Shown here: positions 42,796-50,738 of the stretch, piece after piece
Layout of the letters: every line of letters begins with the position of its first letter
Numbering within the stretch: the first letter of the stretch is position 1
Assembly: GCA_963814055.1 (NCBI GenBank)
Contig: CAWFBJ010000023.1
Span: 102,046 to 166,045 of the forward strand
Direction: 5' to 3'
DNA: 64,000 nucleotides
From: AWTP1-13 sp963814055
Lineage (GTDB): Bacteria; Pseudomonadota; Alphaproteobacteria; Rhizobiales; Hyphomicrobiaceae
Made by a program: the position numbers and the translations under genes
The notes under the pieces: generated by a model
Databases searched by the model: none
The model's input: the letters and a program-made list of their open reading frames with translations, nothing else
Told to the model about the DNA's origin: nothing

Positions 42796-44532
42796 TCATG
42801 TGTTGCGCAGGCGAGTTCCACCGAAGCCGGGGATGCGGTTAACGCCGATCACCACGGCGAAGGTGAGCACCAGCATGGAGAGGCCGAGCACCGAGATAGC
42901 GCCGAGGTCGCCGCTTTCCTTGAGGTCGAAGATGAGCACGGATACGACCTTGGTCTCGGACGTGAACAGCATGATCGCCGCCGACAGTTCGCGGATGCTC
43001 GACACGAAAATGAAGCACCAGGTCGCGAGCACATTGGTCCGCAGCAGCGGCGCAGTGACGTGCAGCTGCGCCTGCAGCCGCGTCGCGCCAAGGATACGGC
43101 TGGCCTCCTCCAATTCCGGATTGACGGCACGGAACGCCGCCTGCAATTGCTGATAGGCAGCAGGCAGTTCGATGGTGATATAGGCGATCAGCAGCACCCA
43201 GAGCGTACCGTAGAGCACCAGCGGCGGCCGCGTGTAGCTCAGGAACAAGCCGACGCCGAGCACGATACCCGGGATCGCGATCGGCGCCGTGGCGAGGAAC
43301 CCGAGCACGCGATACCCTGTCACCGCCTGTCGCGCGGTCGAATAACTGATGACCAGCGCGAGCACGGTTCCCAACGTTGCCGAGGCGATACCCAGGATGA
43401 AGGTGTTCTTGAGCGCGAGCTGGGTAGAGGACAGCTCCAAGAACGTGAAGTAAACGTTGTGCAAGGTGGCATTCGCCGGCGTGACCAGCGTAGTCGCGAT
43501 CGGCGAGAACGCAGCGTTGAACAGCGCGAAATAAGGCAGAAACACCGGCATGCAGAGCACGGCGACGACGAAGGCCATCGCCGGCACGACCAACCAGCCG
43601 AGCTTGATCAGCCGCGGATCGGCGCCCTTGCCGCCGACGACAGAGTAGCCCTTGCGGCCGAGGATCATGTGCTGCGCGCGCAGCAGCATGACGGTGACCA
43701 CCAGAAGCGGCAGTGAGGCCGCGGCGGCCAGCTCCGGTTTGGGCGGATACTGAAACAGGCTCCAGATTTTGGTCGTCATGGTGTGGAACCCGGCAGGCAG
43801 CGCGAGAATCGCGGGCGAGCCGAACAGGATCATGGCCTGGAGGAACGCGATCAGAATGCCGGCGAGCAGCGCTGGGAGCGCGAGCGGGATCGTAATGCGG
43901 CGCGCGGTCATCCAGGTGCCGGCGCCGAGCATCGCCGAGGCATCTTCCAGGTCGCCCGGGATACGGTCGAGCGCGTTGGCGATCAGCACGAAGACGTAGG
44001 GGAACGTGTAGCAGGAGATGACGAAGATCAGCCCCGGCAGGGAATAGATGTTGAGCAGGTATTCGTCCTGCGGCACCCCAGTGATCAGCCGATAGAGCTG
44101 GTTCAGCAGCCCGCTGTTGGGTGCAGCAAGGATTTCCCACGCCACCGCGCCGAGGAACGGCGGCGTCACGAACGAGGCGGTGACCAGCGCCCGGATTGCA
44201 TGCTTCATCGGCAGGTCGGTACGCGCAACCAGCCAGCCCATCGGTGCGGCGATCACACAGCACAGGGCGGCGGAACTGACCGCCACGATGATTGTTGTGA
44301 TCAGCGGCTCGATGAAGTCTGGATCGGTAAAGAGCGCGCGGAAGTGCCCGAGCGTGAAGACGCGGACATTGGTCGCGGGGTCACTGATCGTGAGACTGTA
44401 ATAGACGAGCCAGGAAATCGGCAGGATGACAAGCGCGCACAGCAGCGCGGCGAATGCGAACAGGATCGGTACAGAGAAGTCGATCTTGAACGCGCGCCGC
44501 TCAGCGGATTGCGCCGGCAATGCTATAGTCAT
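42796..44532 (-). CDS. ABC importer permease, duplicated-domain (FbpB/iron-polyamine) type
   Basis: 578 residues with about 12 membrane helices: two copies of the binding-protein-dependent permease domain in one chain. Each carries an EAA loop for the ATPase (LEDASAMLGAGTWMTARRITIPLALPAL-like at about residues 190-220, and LEEASRILGATRLQAQLHVTAPL). This layout is the FbpB/SfuB type, used for ferric iron, phosphonates and organic ligands. It lies 181 nt after the second binding-protein gene; that gap holds a GC-rich hairpin (CCTCC/GGAGG near 44642-44662) but no gene. Confidence 0.9.
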   Translation of the reverse strand: MTIALPAQSAERRAFKIDFSVPILFAFAALLCALVILPISWLVYYSLTISDPATNVRVFTLGHFRALFTDPDFIEPLITTIIVAVSSAALCCVIAAPMGWLVARTDLPMKHAIRALVTASFVTPPFLGAVAWEILAAPNSGLLNQLYRLITGVPQDEYLLNIYSLPGLIFVISCYTFPYVFVLIANALDRIPGDLEDASAMLGAGTWMTARRITIPLALPALLAGILIAFLQAMILFGSPAILALPAGFHTMTTKIWSLFQYPPKPELAAAASLPLLVVTVMLLRAQHMILGRKGYSVVGGKGADPRLIKLGWLVVPAMAFVVAVLCMPVFLPYFALFNAAFSPIATTLVTPANATLHNVYFTFLELSSTQLALKNTFILGIASATLGTVLALVISYSTARQAVTGYRVLGFLATAPIAIPGIVLGVGLFLSYTRPPLVLYGTLWVLLIAYITIELPAAYQQLQAAFRAVNPELEEASRILGATRLQAQLHVTAPLLRTNVLATWCFIFVSSIRELSAAIMLFTSETKVVSVLIFDLKESGDLGAISVLGLSMLVLTFAVVIGVNRIPGFGGTRLRNT

Positions 44533-44713
44533 GGACGGACACTGGTATTTGAAACGCTTTCTCGTGCTTGCGGGGAGGCCCGCCGAGTAAAGCGCAAGGT
44601 GTGACAGCAGGCGATGGTCCGCGCGCGCAATACTCCCGTGACCCTCCCCCGCTTTCGGAGGAGGGCGCAGGCCTCGACACGGCGTGGTTCAACCATGCGG
44701 GTTGCCACCAGCG

Positions 44714-45778
44714 TCACACCTTGAAGATCGCCGCATAGCGCTTCTTGATGTCCTCGGCGGTCTTCTCGATGCCTTCGGGGTCCTCTTTCATCAGCTTGAT
44801 GTCCTTCAACGGCCGCACGTCCTTCTTCTCGACGGTCTGGCTGTGGGCCGAATACTGGCAGGCGTCGTCGACGATGAGCTGCTGGCCCTCGCGCGAGTGC
44901 ATCCAGTTCTGGAACAGGCGGGCGGCGTTGGGATTGGGGGCGGCCTTGAACACCGCGCTCGGGCCGGCGGCAAGTGGCGTCCCTTCCTCCGGATAGACGA
45001 TGTCGACCGGCTGGCCCTCTTCGCGGTAGCGAATGACCAGGTAACCTGCGCCGTCGGCCATGACGGCACGTTCGCCCAGCGAAATCTTCTTGGGCGTGTC
45101 GGTCGCCGACTGCACCTGCATGACGCGCTGCTTGGCGAGCTTCTCGAGATAATCCCAGCCGAGATCGCGTGCGATCTGGAAGGTCGCATTCATGATCGTG
45201 CCGCTGTAGGCGGGGTGTGCCTTGACGATCTTGCCCGCCCACTTCGGATCGAGCAGGTCGGCGAAACTCTTCGGCGCCTCCTCTTTCTTTACGAGGTTGG
45301 TGTTGTAGGCGATCGGCGAGACCAGGATGCGCGTCGTTATGTGCAGGCCATTCGGGTCGTAGTAGGCCTTGTCGTAGTGCTTCGCGACATCCTCCGGCAT
45401 GTACGGCGCGAGCCACTGGTTGCGTTTCCAGTGAATGCAGTGCGCGGCGTCGGCGGTATTCACCACGTCGACGACGTTGATGTTGCTCGAGTACTCTTGC
45501 GCGATGCGGGTGAAGATGCGCTCGGCGCCGGAGCGCTCGACACGCACGGAGATGCCCGGAAATTTCGCCTCGAACGTGTTGGCCAGCCGCTGGGCGAACG
45601 CCAGATCCATGGCGGTGTAGAAGGCGAGCTTGCCTTCCTTCTTGGCGGCCTCGATCAGCGCCGGCGTGATCGCCTCGGCCGGCGGCGCTGACGCACGCAG
45701 CGGGCTCACATAGACGGTGGCCGCGGCTGCGGCCGAACCTTTGAGCACATGGCGTCTGGTGAGTTTTCCTTTTTGCAT
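44714..45778 (-). CDS. Iron/putrescine-type ABC substrate-binding protein, second tandem copy
   Basis: 354 residues, with a twin-arginine-like leader (LTRRHVLKGSAAAAATVYVSPLRA). The mature protein follows the ferric-binding fold: IEAAKKEGKLAFYTAMDLAFA, DLLDPKWAGKIVKAHPAYSGT, and the NAARLFQNWMHSREGQQL hinge. It closely resembles the preceding gene product (shared AITPxLIEAAKKEGK, AxRVERSGAERxFxRI, KIVKAHPxYSGTI, QRVMQVQSA blocks). The iron-coordinating Tyr pair is not obvious, so an organic ligand is likelier than ferric iron. It lies 61 nt after its paralogue. Confidence 0.9.
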   Translation of the reverse strand: MQKGKLTRRHVLKGSAAAAATVYVSPLRASAPPAEAITPALIEAAKKEGKLAFYTAMDLAFAQRLANTFEAKFPGISVRVERSGAERIFTRIAQEYSSNINVVDVVNTADAAHCIHWKRNQWLAPYMPEDVAKHYDKAYYDPNGLHITTRILVSPIAYNTNLVKKEEAPKSFADLLDPKWAGKIVKAHPAYSGTIMNATFQIARDLGWDYLEKLAKQRVMQVQSATDTPKKISLGERAVMADGAGYLVIRYREEGQPVDIVYPEEGTPLAAGPSAVFKAAPNPNAARLFQNWMHSREGQQLIVDDACQYSAHSQTVEKKDVRPLKDIKLMKEDPEGIEKTAEDIKKRYAAIFKV

Positions 45779-45839
45779 TGGCGGTCTCCCTGATTGCTTG
45801 AGTTTTGGCCCGCTTCGATGAGGCGAAGCGGTGCTTGCG

Positions 45840-46907
45840 TCAGACTTTGAAGATCTGGCTGTATCGCGCCTTGATTTGCACGCTCAGCGTCTCGACAGCC
45901 GCAGCGTCGTCCTTCATCAGTTTGATCTGCGACAGCGGCTTGCGTCCGGGCTTGTCCTTGGTGAGGGCGTGGGCCGACCGCAGGCCGCCATGATCGATGG
46001 CAAGCTGCTGGCATTCGGCGGTAAACATGTGGCACTGCAACAGGCGCGCGGCGTTCGGATTCGGCGCCCCTTTGAAGATGGCGTTGGGCCCGATGATGAG
46101 CGGCGTGCCTTCCGTCGGATAGATGAGCTCCACCGGCTTGCCGGTCTCCTTGAGCGCGAACAGCCCGTACTCGATGCCATCAGCCATGATCGCGCGCTCG
46201 CCGAGCGCTAGCTTTTTGGGCGGATCGGACGCCGACTGTACCTGCATGACCTTCTGCTTGGCGAGCTTCTCGAAGTAGTCCCAGCCGATGTCGCGCGACA
46301 TCTGATAGGTCGCGGTCAGGATCGTGCCGGAGTAGCTCGGGTGCGCCTTGACGATCTTGCCGGTCCATTTCGGATCGAGAATGTCCGCGTAGCTCTTGGG
46401 CGCTTCTTCCGCCTTCACGAGGTCGGTGTTGTAGCCCATCGGGCAGAGAAACACGCGGAAGCTCGCGAACATCCCATCGGGATCCTTGTGCTCGGCGGGA
46501 TAGTGCCGCGCCACGTCCTCCGGCACAAACCCCGCGAGCCAGCCCTTGCTCTTCCATACGATGAGGTGGGCTGCGTCCGATGAGTTGACGACGTCGACCG
46601 CGTGGATATTGCTGCCGTACTCCTGGTCGATGCGCTGGAACACGCGCTCGGCGCCGGTGCGCTCGACGCGGCAGGCGATGCCCGGAAACTTCGCCTCGAA
46701 CGACTTCGCGATCCGCTCGGCGAGCGGCAAGTCGACCGAGGTATACCAGACGACCTTGCCCTCTTTCTTGGCTGCCTCGATCAATGTTGGCGTGATCGCC
46801 GTTGCAGGGGGCGCCGCCGCGCGCAGCGGCGATGCGAACACTGTCGATGCTGCGAACGCGGTCGAAGCCTTGAGAACGTCACGCCTCGAAAGCCTGCTTC
46901 TGCGCAT
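45840..46907 (-). CDS. Iron/putrescine-type ABC substrate-binding protein, first tandem copy
   Basis: 355 residues. The leader LSRRDVLKASTAFAASTVFASPLRA is a twin-arginine signal, suggesting that the protein is exported folded. The mature part shares the fold and many blocks with the next gene, but the ligand-facing loops differ (SLTxxYGLFALKETGKPV region in place of GYLVIRYREEGQPV). A duplicated receptor with divergent pocket suggests two related ligands served by one permease. It is 109 nt after the ATPase gene. Confidence 0.9.
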   Translation of the reverse strand: MRRSRLSRRDVLKASTAFAASTVFASPLRAAAPPATAITPTLIEAAKKEGKVVWYTSVDLPLAERIAKSFEAKFPGIACRVERTGAERVFQRIDQEYGSNIHAVDVVNSSDAAHLIVWKSKGWLAGFVPEDVARHYPAEHKDPDGMFASFRVFLCPMGYNTDLVKAEEAPKSYADILDPKWTGKIVKAHPSYSGTILTATYQMSRDIGWDYFEKLAKQKVMQVQSASDPPKKLALGERAIMADGIEYGLFALKETGKPVELIYPTEGTPLIIGPNAIFKGAPNPNAARLLQCHMFTAECQQLAIDHGGLRSAHALTKDKPGRKPLSQIKLMKDDAAAVETLSVQIKARYSQIFKV

Positions 46908-47016
46908 TGCAATTCCTCCCGGAATTGTCAGATTCTTGCTTGTTCGTCCCTGCGTCCCGGATCATCACCGGCATGATCTTTTCCAGCAATCGGTTTCCAT
47001 CTTTCGGGATCATGCT

Positions 47017-48081
47017 CTACCCAACTAGAATCCGACAGCGGTCGACCGGCAGGCGGACTTGGACCCGGCTGCCCTGCGGAATATTTTCCGCAGCCGGCGT
47101 GAGCACGCGCAACTGCGTTCCGTCTGCGGTCTCAACCATATAGTCACGGCCGCCGCCAAGGAAGACGTTGCGGATCACGGTTGCGGAGATGACGTTGTCC
47201 TCGCTTCCCTGCGGCTCGGCCGTCGTCAGGGCGATGTCGTGTTGGCGGATCGACATGGCACCGTCGCCGCCGGCAGTGAACTTGCCGCCATTGCCGCGCA
47301 CGACGACGCCGGCGAGCGAGATGCGACTGTGGTCGAGCACCTTGCCCTTCACGACGTTGCTCGCGCCGATGAAGCGCGCGACGAACTCCGAGCGCGGGTG
47401 CTCGTAGATGTCCTCGGGCGACCCGAGCTGCTCGATGCGGCCGTGGTTCATCACAGCGATGAGATCGGCGGTGGTCATCGCCTCGGACTGGTCATGCGTG
47501 ACATAGACCGTCGTGTAACGGTACTCGTCATGCAGGCGGCGCAACTCAAAGCGCATCTCCTCCCGCAGGTTGGCATCGAGGTTCGACAGCGGCTCGTCGA
47601 GCAACAGAGTCTCCGGCTCGACGATGAGCGCGCGCGCAAGCGCGACACGCTGCTGTTGCCCACCCGACAATTCGCTCGGATAGCGCGCCGCGAGATCCGA
47701 CAGCTTGGTCGTAGCGAGGATAGCGTTGACCTTCTGGCGGATGATATCGCGGTCGATCTTGCGTAGCGTAAGTCCATAAGCAACGTTCTCGGCCACCGTC
47801 ATGTGCGGCCACAGAGCGTAGCTCTGAAACACCATCGATACGTTGCGCCGCTCGGGCGGCAGCGTGCGTTTGGGCGAGGAGACGACGCGATCTCCGATCA
47901 CGATCTCGCCTGCGGTTGGCTCGATAAAACCGGCTACAAGGCGCAGGGCCGTGGTCTTGCCGCACCCCGACGGGCCGAGGAGACATACGAGCCGGCCATG
48001 TGCGATTTCGAGCGAGACATTGTCCAGAGCAACAGCGTTGCCGAAACGCTTGGTGAGATCTCGCAAGGCAACAGAAGACAC
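47017..48081 (-). CDS. ABC importer ATPase (PotA/FbpC type)
   Basis: 354 residues. Walker A GPSGCGKTTALRLVA, Q-loop FQSYALWPHMTV, signature LSGGQQQRVALARAL, Walker B TLLLDEPLSNLD, switch His YVTHDQSEA, and a C-terminal TOBE regulatory domain (from about residue 245, FIGASNVVKGKVLD). It energises the duplicated permease encoded downstream. It is the first gene of a six-gene operon and has 352 nt of non-coding sequence upstream that contains a perfect inverted repeat. Confidence 0.95.
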   Translation of the reverse strand: MSSVALRDLTKRFGNAVALDNVSLEIAHGRLVCLLGPSGCGKTTALRLVAGFIEPTAGEIVIGDRVVSSPKRTLPPERRNVSMVFQSYALWPHMTVAENVAYGLTLRKIDRDIIRQKVNAILATTKLSDLAARYPSELSGGQQQRVALARALIVEPETLLLDEPLSNLDANLREEMRFELRRLHDEYRYTTVYVTHDQSEAMTTADLIAVMNHGRIEQLGSPEDIYEHPRSEFVARFIGASNVVKGKVLDHSRISLAGVVVRGNGGKFTAGGDGAMSIRQHDIALTTAEPQGSEDNVISATVIRNVFLGGGRDYMVETADGTQLRVLTPAAENIPQGSRVQVRLPVDRCRILVG

Positions 48082-48216
48082 ACGCCCTCCCTTCCCTGCC
48101 TGCGAAACTCCCGCGGCAGTGAATTATTTTGTTTCGGCCGCCGACAGCCCTATCGGCCTGACAATTCAATCTGGCAGTATTGCAGCCGGAACGATCCTTA
48201 GCACATTTGCCCGACA

Positions 48217-48232
48217 TCTAAGCGATCTTAGA
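48217..48232. promoter_or_regulatory. Inverted repeat upstream of the ABC importer operon
   Basis: TCTAAG-CGAT-CTTAGA has perfect 6-bp arms (rotated spacing of 4) and lies 136 nt upstream of the ATPase start within the 48082-48433 gap. AT-rich flanks make it a good operator candidate. The gap shows no gene; a weak promoter could lie downstream on the minus strand near 48120-48180. Confidence 0.45.
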
Positions 48233-48433
48233 ATAAGGACCATCAGTCGATGTGGCTGAGCCGACCCACCAAAACTAACATAATCTGGAACAGGATGATC
48301 GCCGGAAACCGAGCATGAAGGCGACGGCAAGTGCGCGCCGAATGACATGGCAAGACCTGCGGCGGCCCAAGGCTGGAGCCAGGTTGCCTGGACTGCGGGG
48401 AGCACAAGCGCATGCACTTCATTTTTACCCCAC

Positions 48434-49426
48434 CTACGCCTTCAACTTCAGCAGTGCGTCGGCGTTACCGTGTGCCAGCTTGGCCATATCGACGGGGGCC
48501 AACGCGATGCGGTCGAGAAAGGCGCGACCCTTCCCATTGGGCGCATAAGGATAGTCGACCGAGAACATGATGCGATCGATGCCAAACGTCAGCAGCGCGG
48601 CGAGAAACGGAGGCTCATTGAACACACCGCTCGTAGTCAGCCAGACTTGATCAAGGATGGCGCGGCTGATCGGCCGTCTCAGGTGCCCAACGTCGAGTGC
48701 AAACACCTGATCGATGCGGTCGAGCATCATCGGCAGCATCTCCCCCATGTGGCCGATGATGAGCTTGAGCCGCGGATGACGGTCGAGGGCGCCGGAGAGC
48801 ACCATGCGCAATACGTGGATCGCCGTCTCCGAATGCCATCCCCAGCCAGCGGCTTCGAGCACGCGGCCAGCGCCTGGCTGGAGGTCGGAAAAGTAGGCCT
48901 GTCGCACGGTTTCTGGTGCCAGATGCGGATGGACGTAGATCGGCACATCGAGTTCCACGGCTGCGGCCAGCAGATCGTCGTAGCTCGGGTGATCGAGGAA
49001 CAGGCCCTCCGTTGTGCCGTTGACGAGTGCGCCAACGAAGTGCAACTCCTTCACCGCGCGCGTCAACTCGGCGGCGCAAGCGTCGGGACTCTGCGTCGGC
49101 AGCACGGCAAAGCCCGCGAAGCGATGGGGATAGCGGGCGACGGCCGCAGCCAGGTGGTCATTCATCTCCCGCGCGATGGCGATGCCCTCGGGTCCAGGCA
49201 CGAGATCGGGACCGGGACCGGTGTTGGAGAGCACCTGTACGGTGATGCCCGCCTTATCCATGGACTCCAGGCGCTGCTCACCAATTTCTGGCAGAACCTC
49301 GAGCGGGTTTGGAGCATTCGGGGGCAGCGTTCGCGGCCGGAAGCCCCTGCGGCTTATGGCGCCAGGATCGATGCGTCGGACCAGGTCGGGAACCGTGAAA
49401 TGCTCTTCCAGCGTGACGACACGCAT
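48434..49426 (-). CDS. Amidohydrolase-family decarboxylase/hydrolase (ACMSD/gamma-resorcylate decarboxylase-like)
   Basis: 330 residues of the amidohydrolase 2 group. N-terminal VVTLEEHFTVP gives the first metal-binding segment (Glu/His in EEHF), followed by NGTTEGLFLDHPSYDDLLAAA, VPIYVHPHLAPETV, the metal His in LIIGHMGEMLPMM, and the catalytic Asp in MFSVDYPYAP. Members decarboxylate 2,6-dihydroxybenzoate or aminocarboxymuconate semialdehyde. Close resemblance to the resorcylate decarboxylase branch is by memory. The gene next upstream encodes a Bug receptor, which fits uptake of an aromatic acid. Confidence 0.85.
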   Translation of the reverse strand: MRVVTLEEHFTVPDLVRRIDPGAISRRGFRPRTLPPNAPNPLEVLPEIGEQRLESMDKAGITVQVLSNTGPGPDLVPGPEGIAIAREMNDHLAAAVARYPHRFAGFAVLPTQSPDACAAELTRAVKELHFVGALVNGTTEGLFLDHPSYDDLLAAAVELDVPIYVHPHLAPETVRQAYFSDLQPGAGRVLEAAGWGWHSETAIHVLRMVLSGALDRHPRLKLIIGHMGEMLPMMLDRIDQVFALDVGHLRRPISRAILDQVWLTTSGVFNEPPFLAALLTFGIDRIMFSVDYPYAPNGKGRAFLDRIALAPVDMAKLAHGNADALLKLKA

Positions 49427-49512
49427 CGCCGATTGCCTCCAGACTCTTCCTCAAAAGCTATTGACGATTGTGCCCGCCGGCACGTGCGTTCGACGCCGGT
49501 TAGTAGAACGCC

Positions 49513-50469
49513 TTAGTTCGCCCCCTTGAAGAGCGTGGAGTAGCGCTCGGTGTCGCCCTTGATGATCTCGTTAAACCGGCCGGGCGGCGTGCTGACGAGC
49601 ACCGCGCCTTGCGGCTCGAAGCGTGCTTTGACTTCGGGCATCTGCACGACCTGGGCAATATCGGCGCTGGCCTTTGCGACGATCGCTTCCGGTGTGCCGG
49701 CTGGTGCGAGGATGCCGAACCAGGAGTCGTACTGGAATTCGGGTACACCGGCTTCCTTGAAGGTCGGAACGTCGGGAAGGACGCTCAGTCGCGTGGGGCC
49801 TGTGACGGCCAGCGCCCTCACCTTCCCACTCTGAATGAGATCGCCTGCGGCAGCGAAGAACGAAAAGCCCATTGCCACATCGCCGCGGATGATCGCCGTA
49901 TGCGTTTCCGGAAGGCCTTTGAAAGGCACGTGCACAATGTCGGTCTGGGTGACTTGCTTGAACAGCGCGCCCGCGATACCCGTGGTGCTGCCGAGCCCCG
50001 CAGAACTGTAGTTGAGCGCACCCGGCTTGGCCTTTGCCAGCTCGATCAGGTCCTTGAGCGTCTTGGCCGGCGAGTCGGGAGGCACCACCAGGATGAGCGG
50101 TGTGGTCGCCACCTGGCTCACCCCCACGAAGTCCTTGATAGGATCGAACGCCAGGTTCTTGTTGAGATGACTGATAACGGTGTGCCCGTTGGAAGTAAGC
50201 ATCAGCGTGTAGCCGTCCGCAGCTCCCTTGGCCACGCTGGAGGTGCCAGCCAGTCCTGGGCGGTTCTCCACGATTACGTCCTTATTCCAGCGCTGCTGTA
50301 GCTTGTCGGCGACCACGCGGGCGAGCAGGTCGGTCATGCTACCGGCAGAGAACGGCACGATCACACGCACCAGCTGCTCCGGATATTTGGCGGCATCCTG
50401 CGCTACGGCGCCAGTGATGGCGAAGATATATCCAGCGAATGCAAGTGCAATGCCTTGAAATTTGGCCAT
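49513..50469 (-). CDS. Bug-family periplasmic receptor (tripartite tricarboxylate-type binding protein)
   Basis: 318 residues from the ATG at 50469, with GGGAGG 7-12 nt upstream. Signal peptide (GIALAFAGYIFAITGAVAQ), then the Bug fold: YPEQLVRVIVPFSAGSMTDLLARVVADKL, HVPFKGLPETHTAIIRGDVA, AGDLIQSGKVRALAVTGPTR. Bug receptors bind small carboxylates or amides. No TctA or TctB permease gene is present in the window, so it is an orphan receptor here, as is frequent in this family. The 269-nt gap upstream (50470-50738) shows no gene. Confidence 0.9.
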   Translation of the reverse strand: MAKFQGIALAFAGYIFAITGAVAQDAAKYPEQLVRVIVPFSAGSMTDLLARVVADKLQQRWNKDVIVENRPGLAGTSSVAKGAADGYTLMLTSNGHTVISHLNKNLAFDPIKDFVGVSQVATTPLILVVPPDSPAKTLKDLIELAKAKPGALNYSSAGLGSTTGIAGALFKQVTQTDIVHVPFKGLPETHTAIIRGDVAMGFSFFAAAGDLIQSGKVRALAVTGPTRLSVLPDVPTFKEAGVPEFQYDSWFGILAPAGTPEAIVAKASADIAQVVQMPEVKARFEPQGAVLVSTPPGRFNEIIKGDTERYSTLFKGAN

Positions 50470-50738
50470 GTCGAACCTCCCGTTTTGCACGCCGGTCCGG
50501 CCGGCGTCTGGCACAGCCGCTCCACGTTCGGCTAGCCTGCCCCACAATCTATCTGAAGAAACCGCAAGACCGACGAGAATAACTCCGCTTTGTGCGCCGG
50601 CTAGCGCCACCACAGCAGGACTTCGTCAAAGCCAGACCCGCATGGCGCCGAAAGCGCGGTGGCGACTGGTTGGAAGCGCAAGCCTAAGTGCCGGAGGATT
50701 TCAGCTTGGTTTCTAGATAGTTGGCGCCGCCCAGCGCC

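Noticed and set aside
40680..42842. A 720-codon plus-strand frame, the second longest in its region
   Set aside because: Antisense to both the SDR and the MmgE/PrpD genes, which have clear family motifs on the minus strand.
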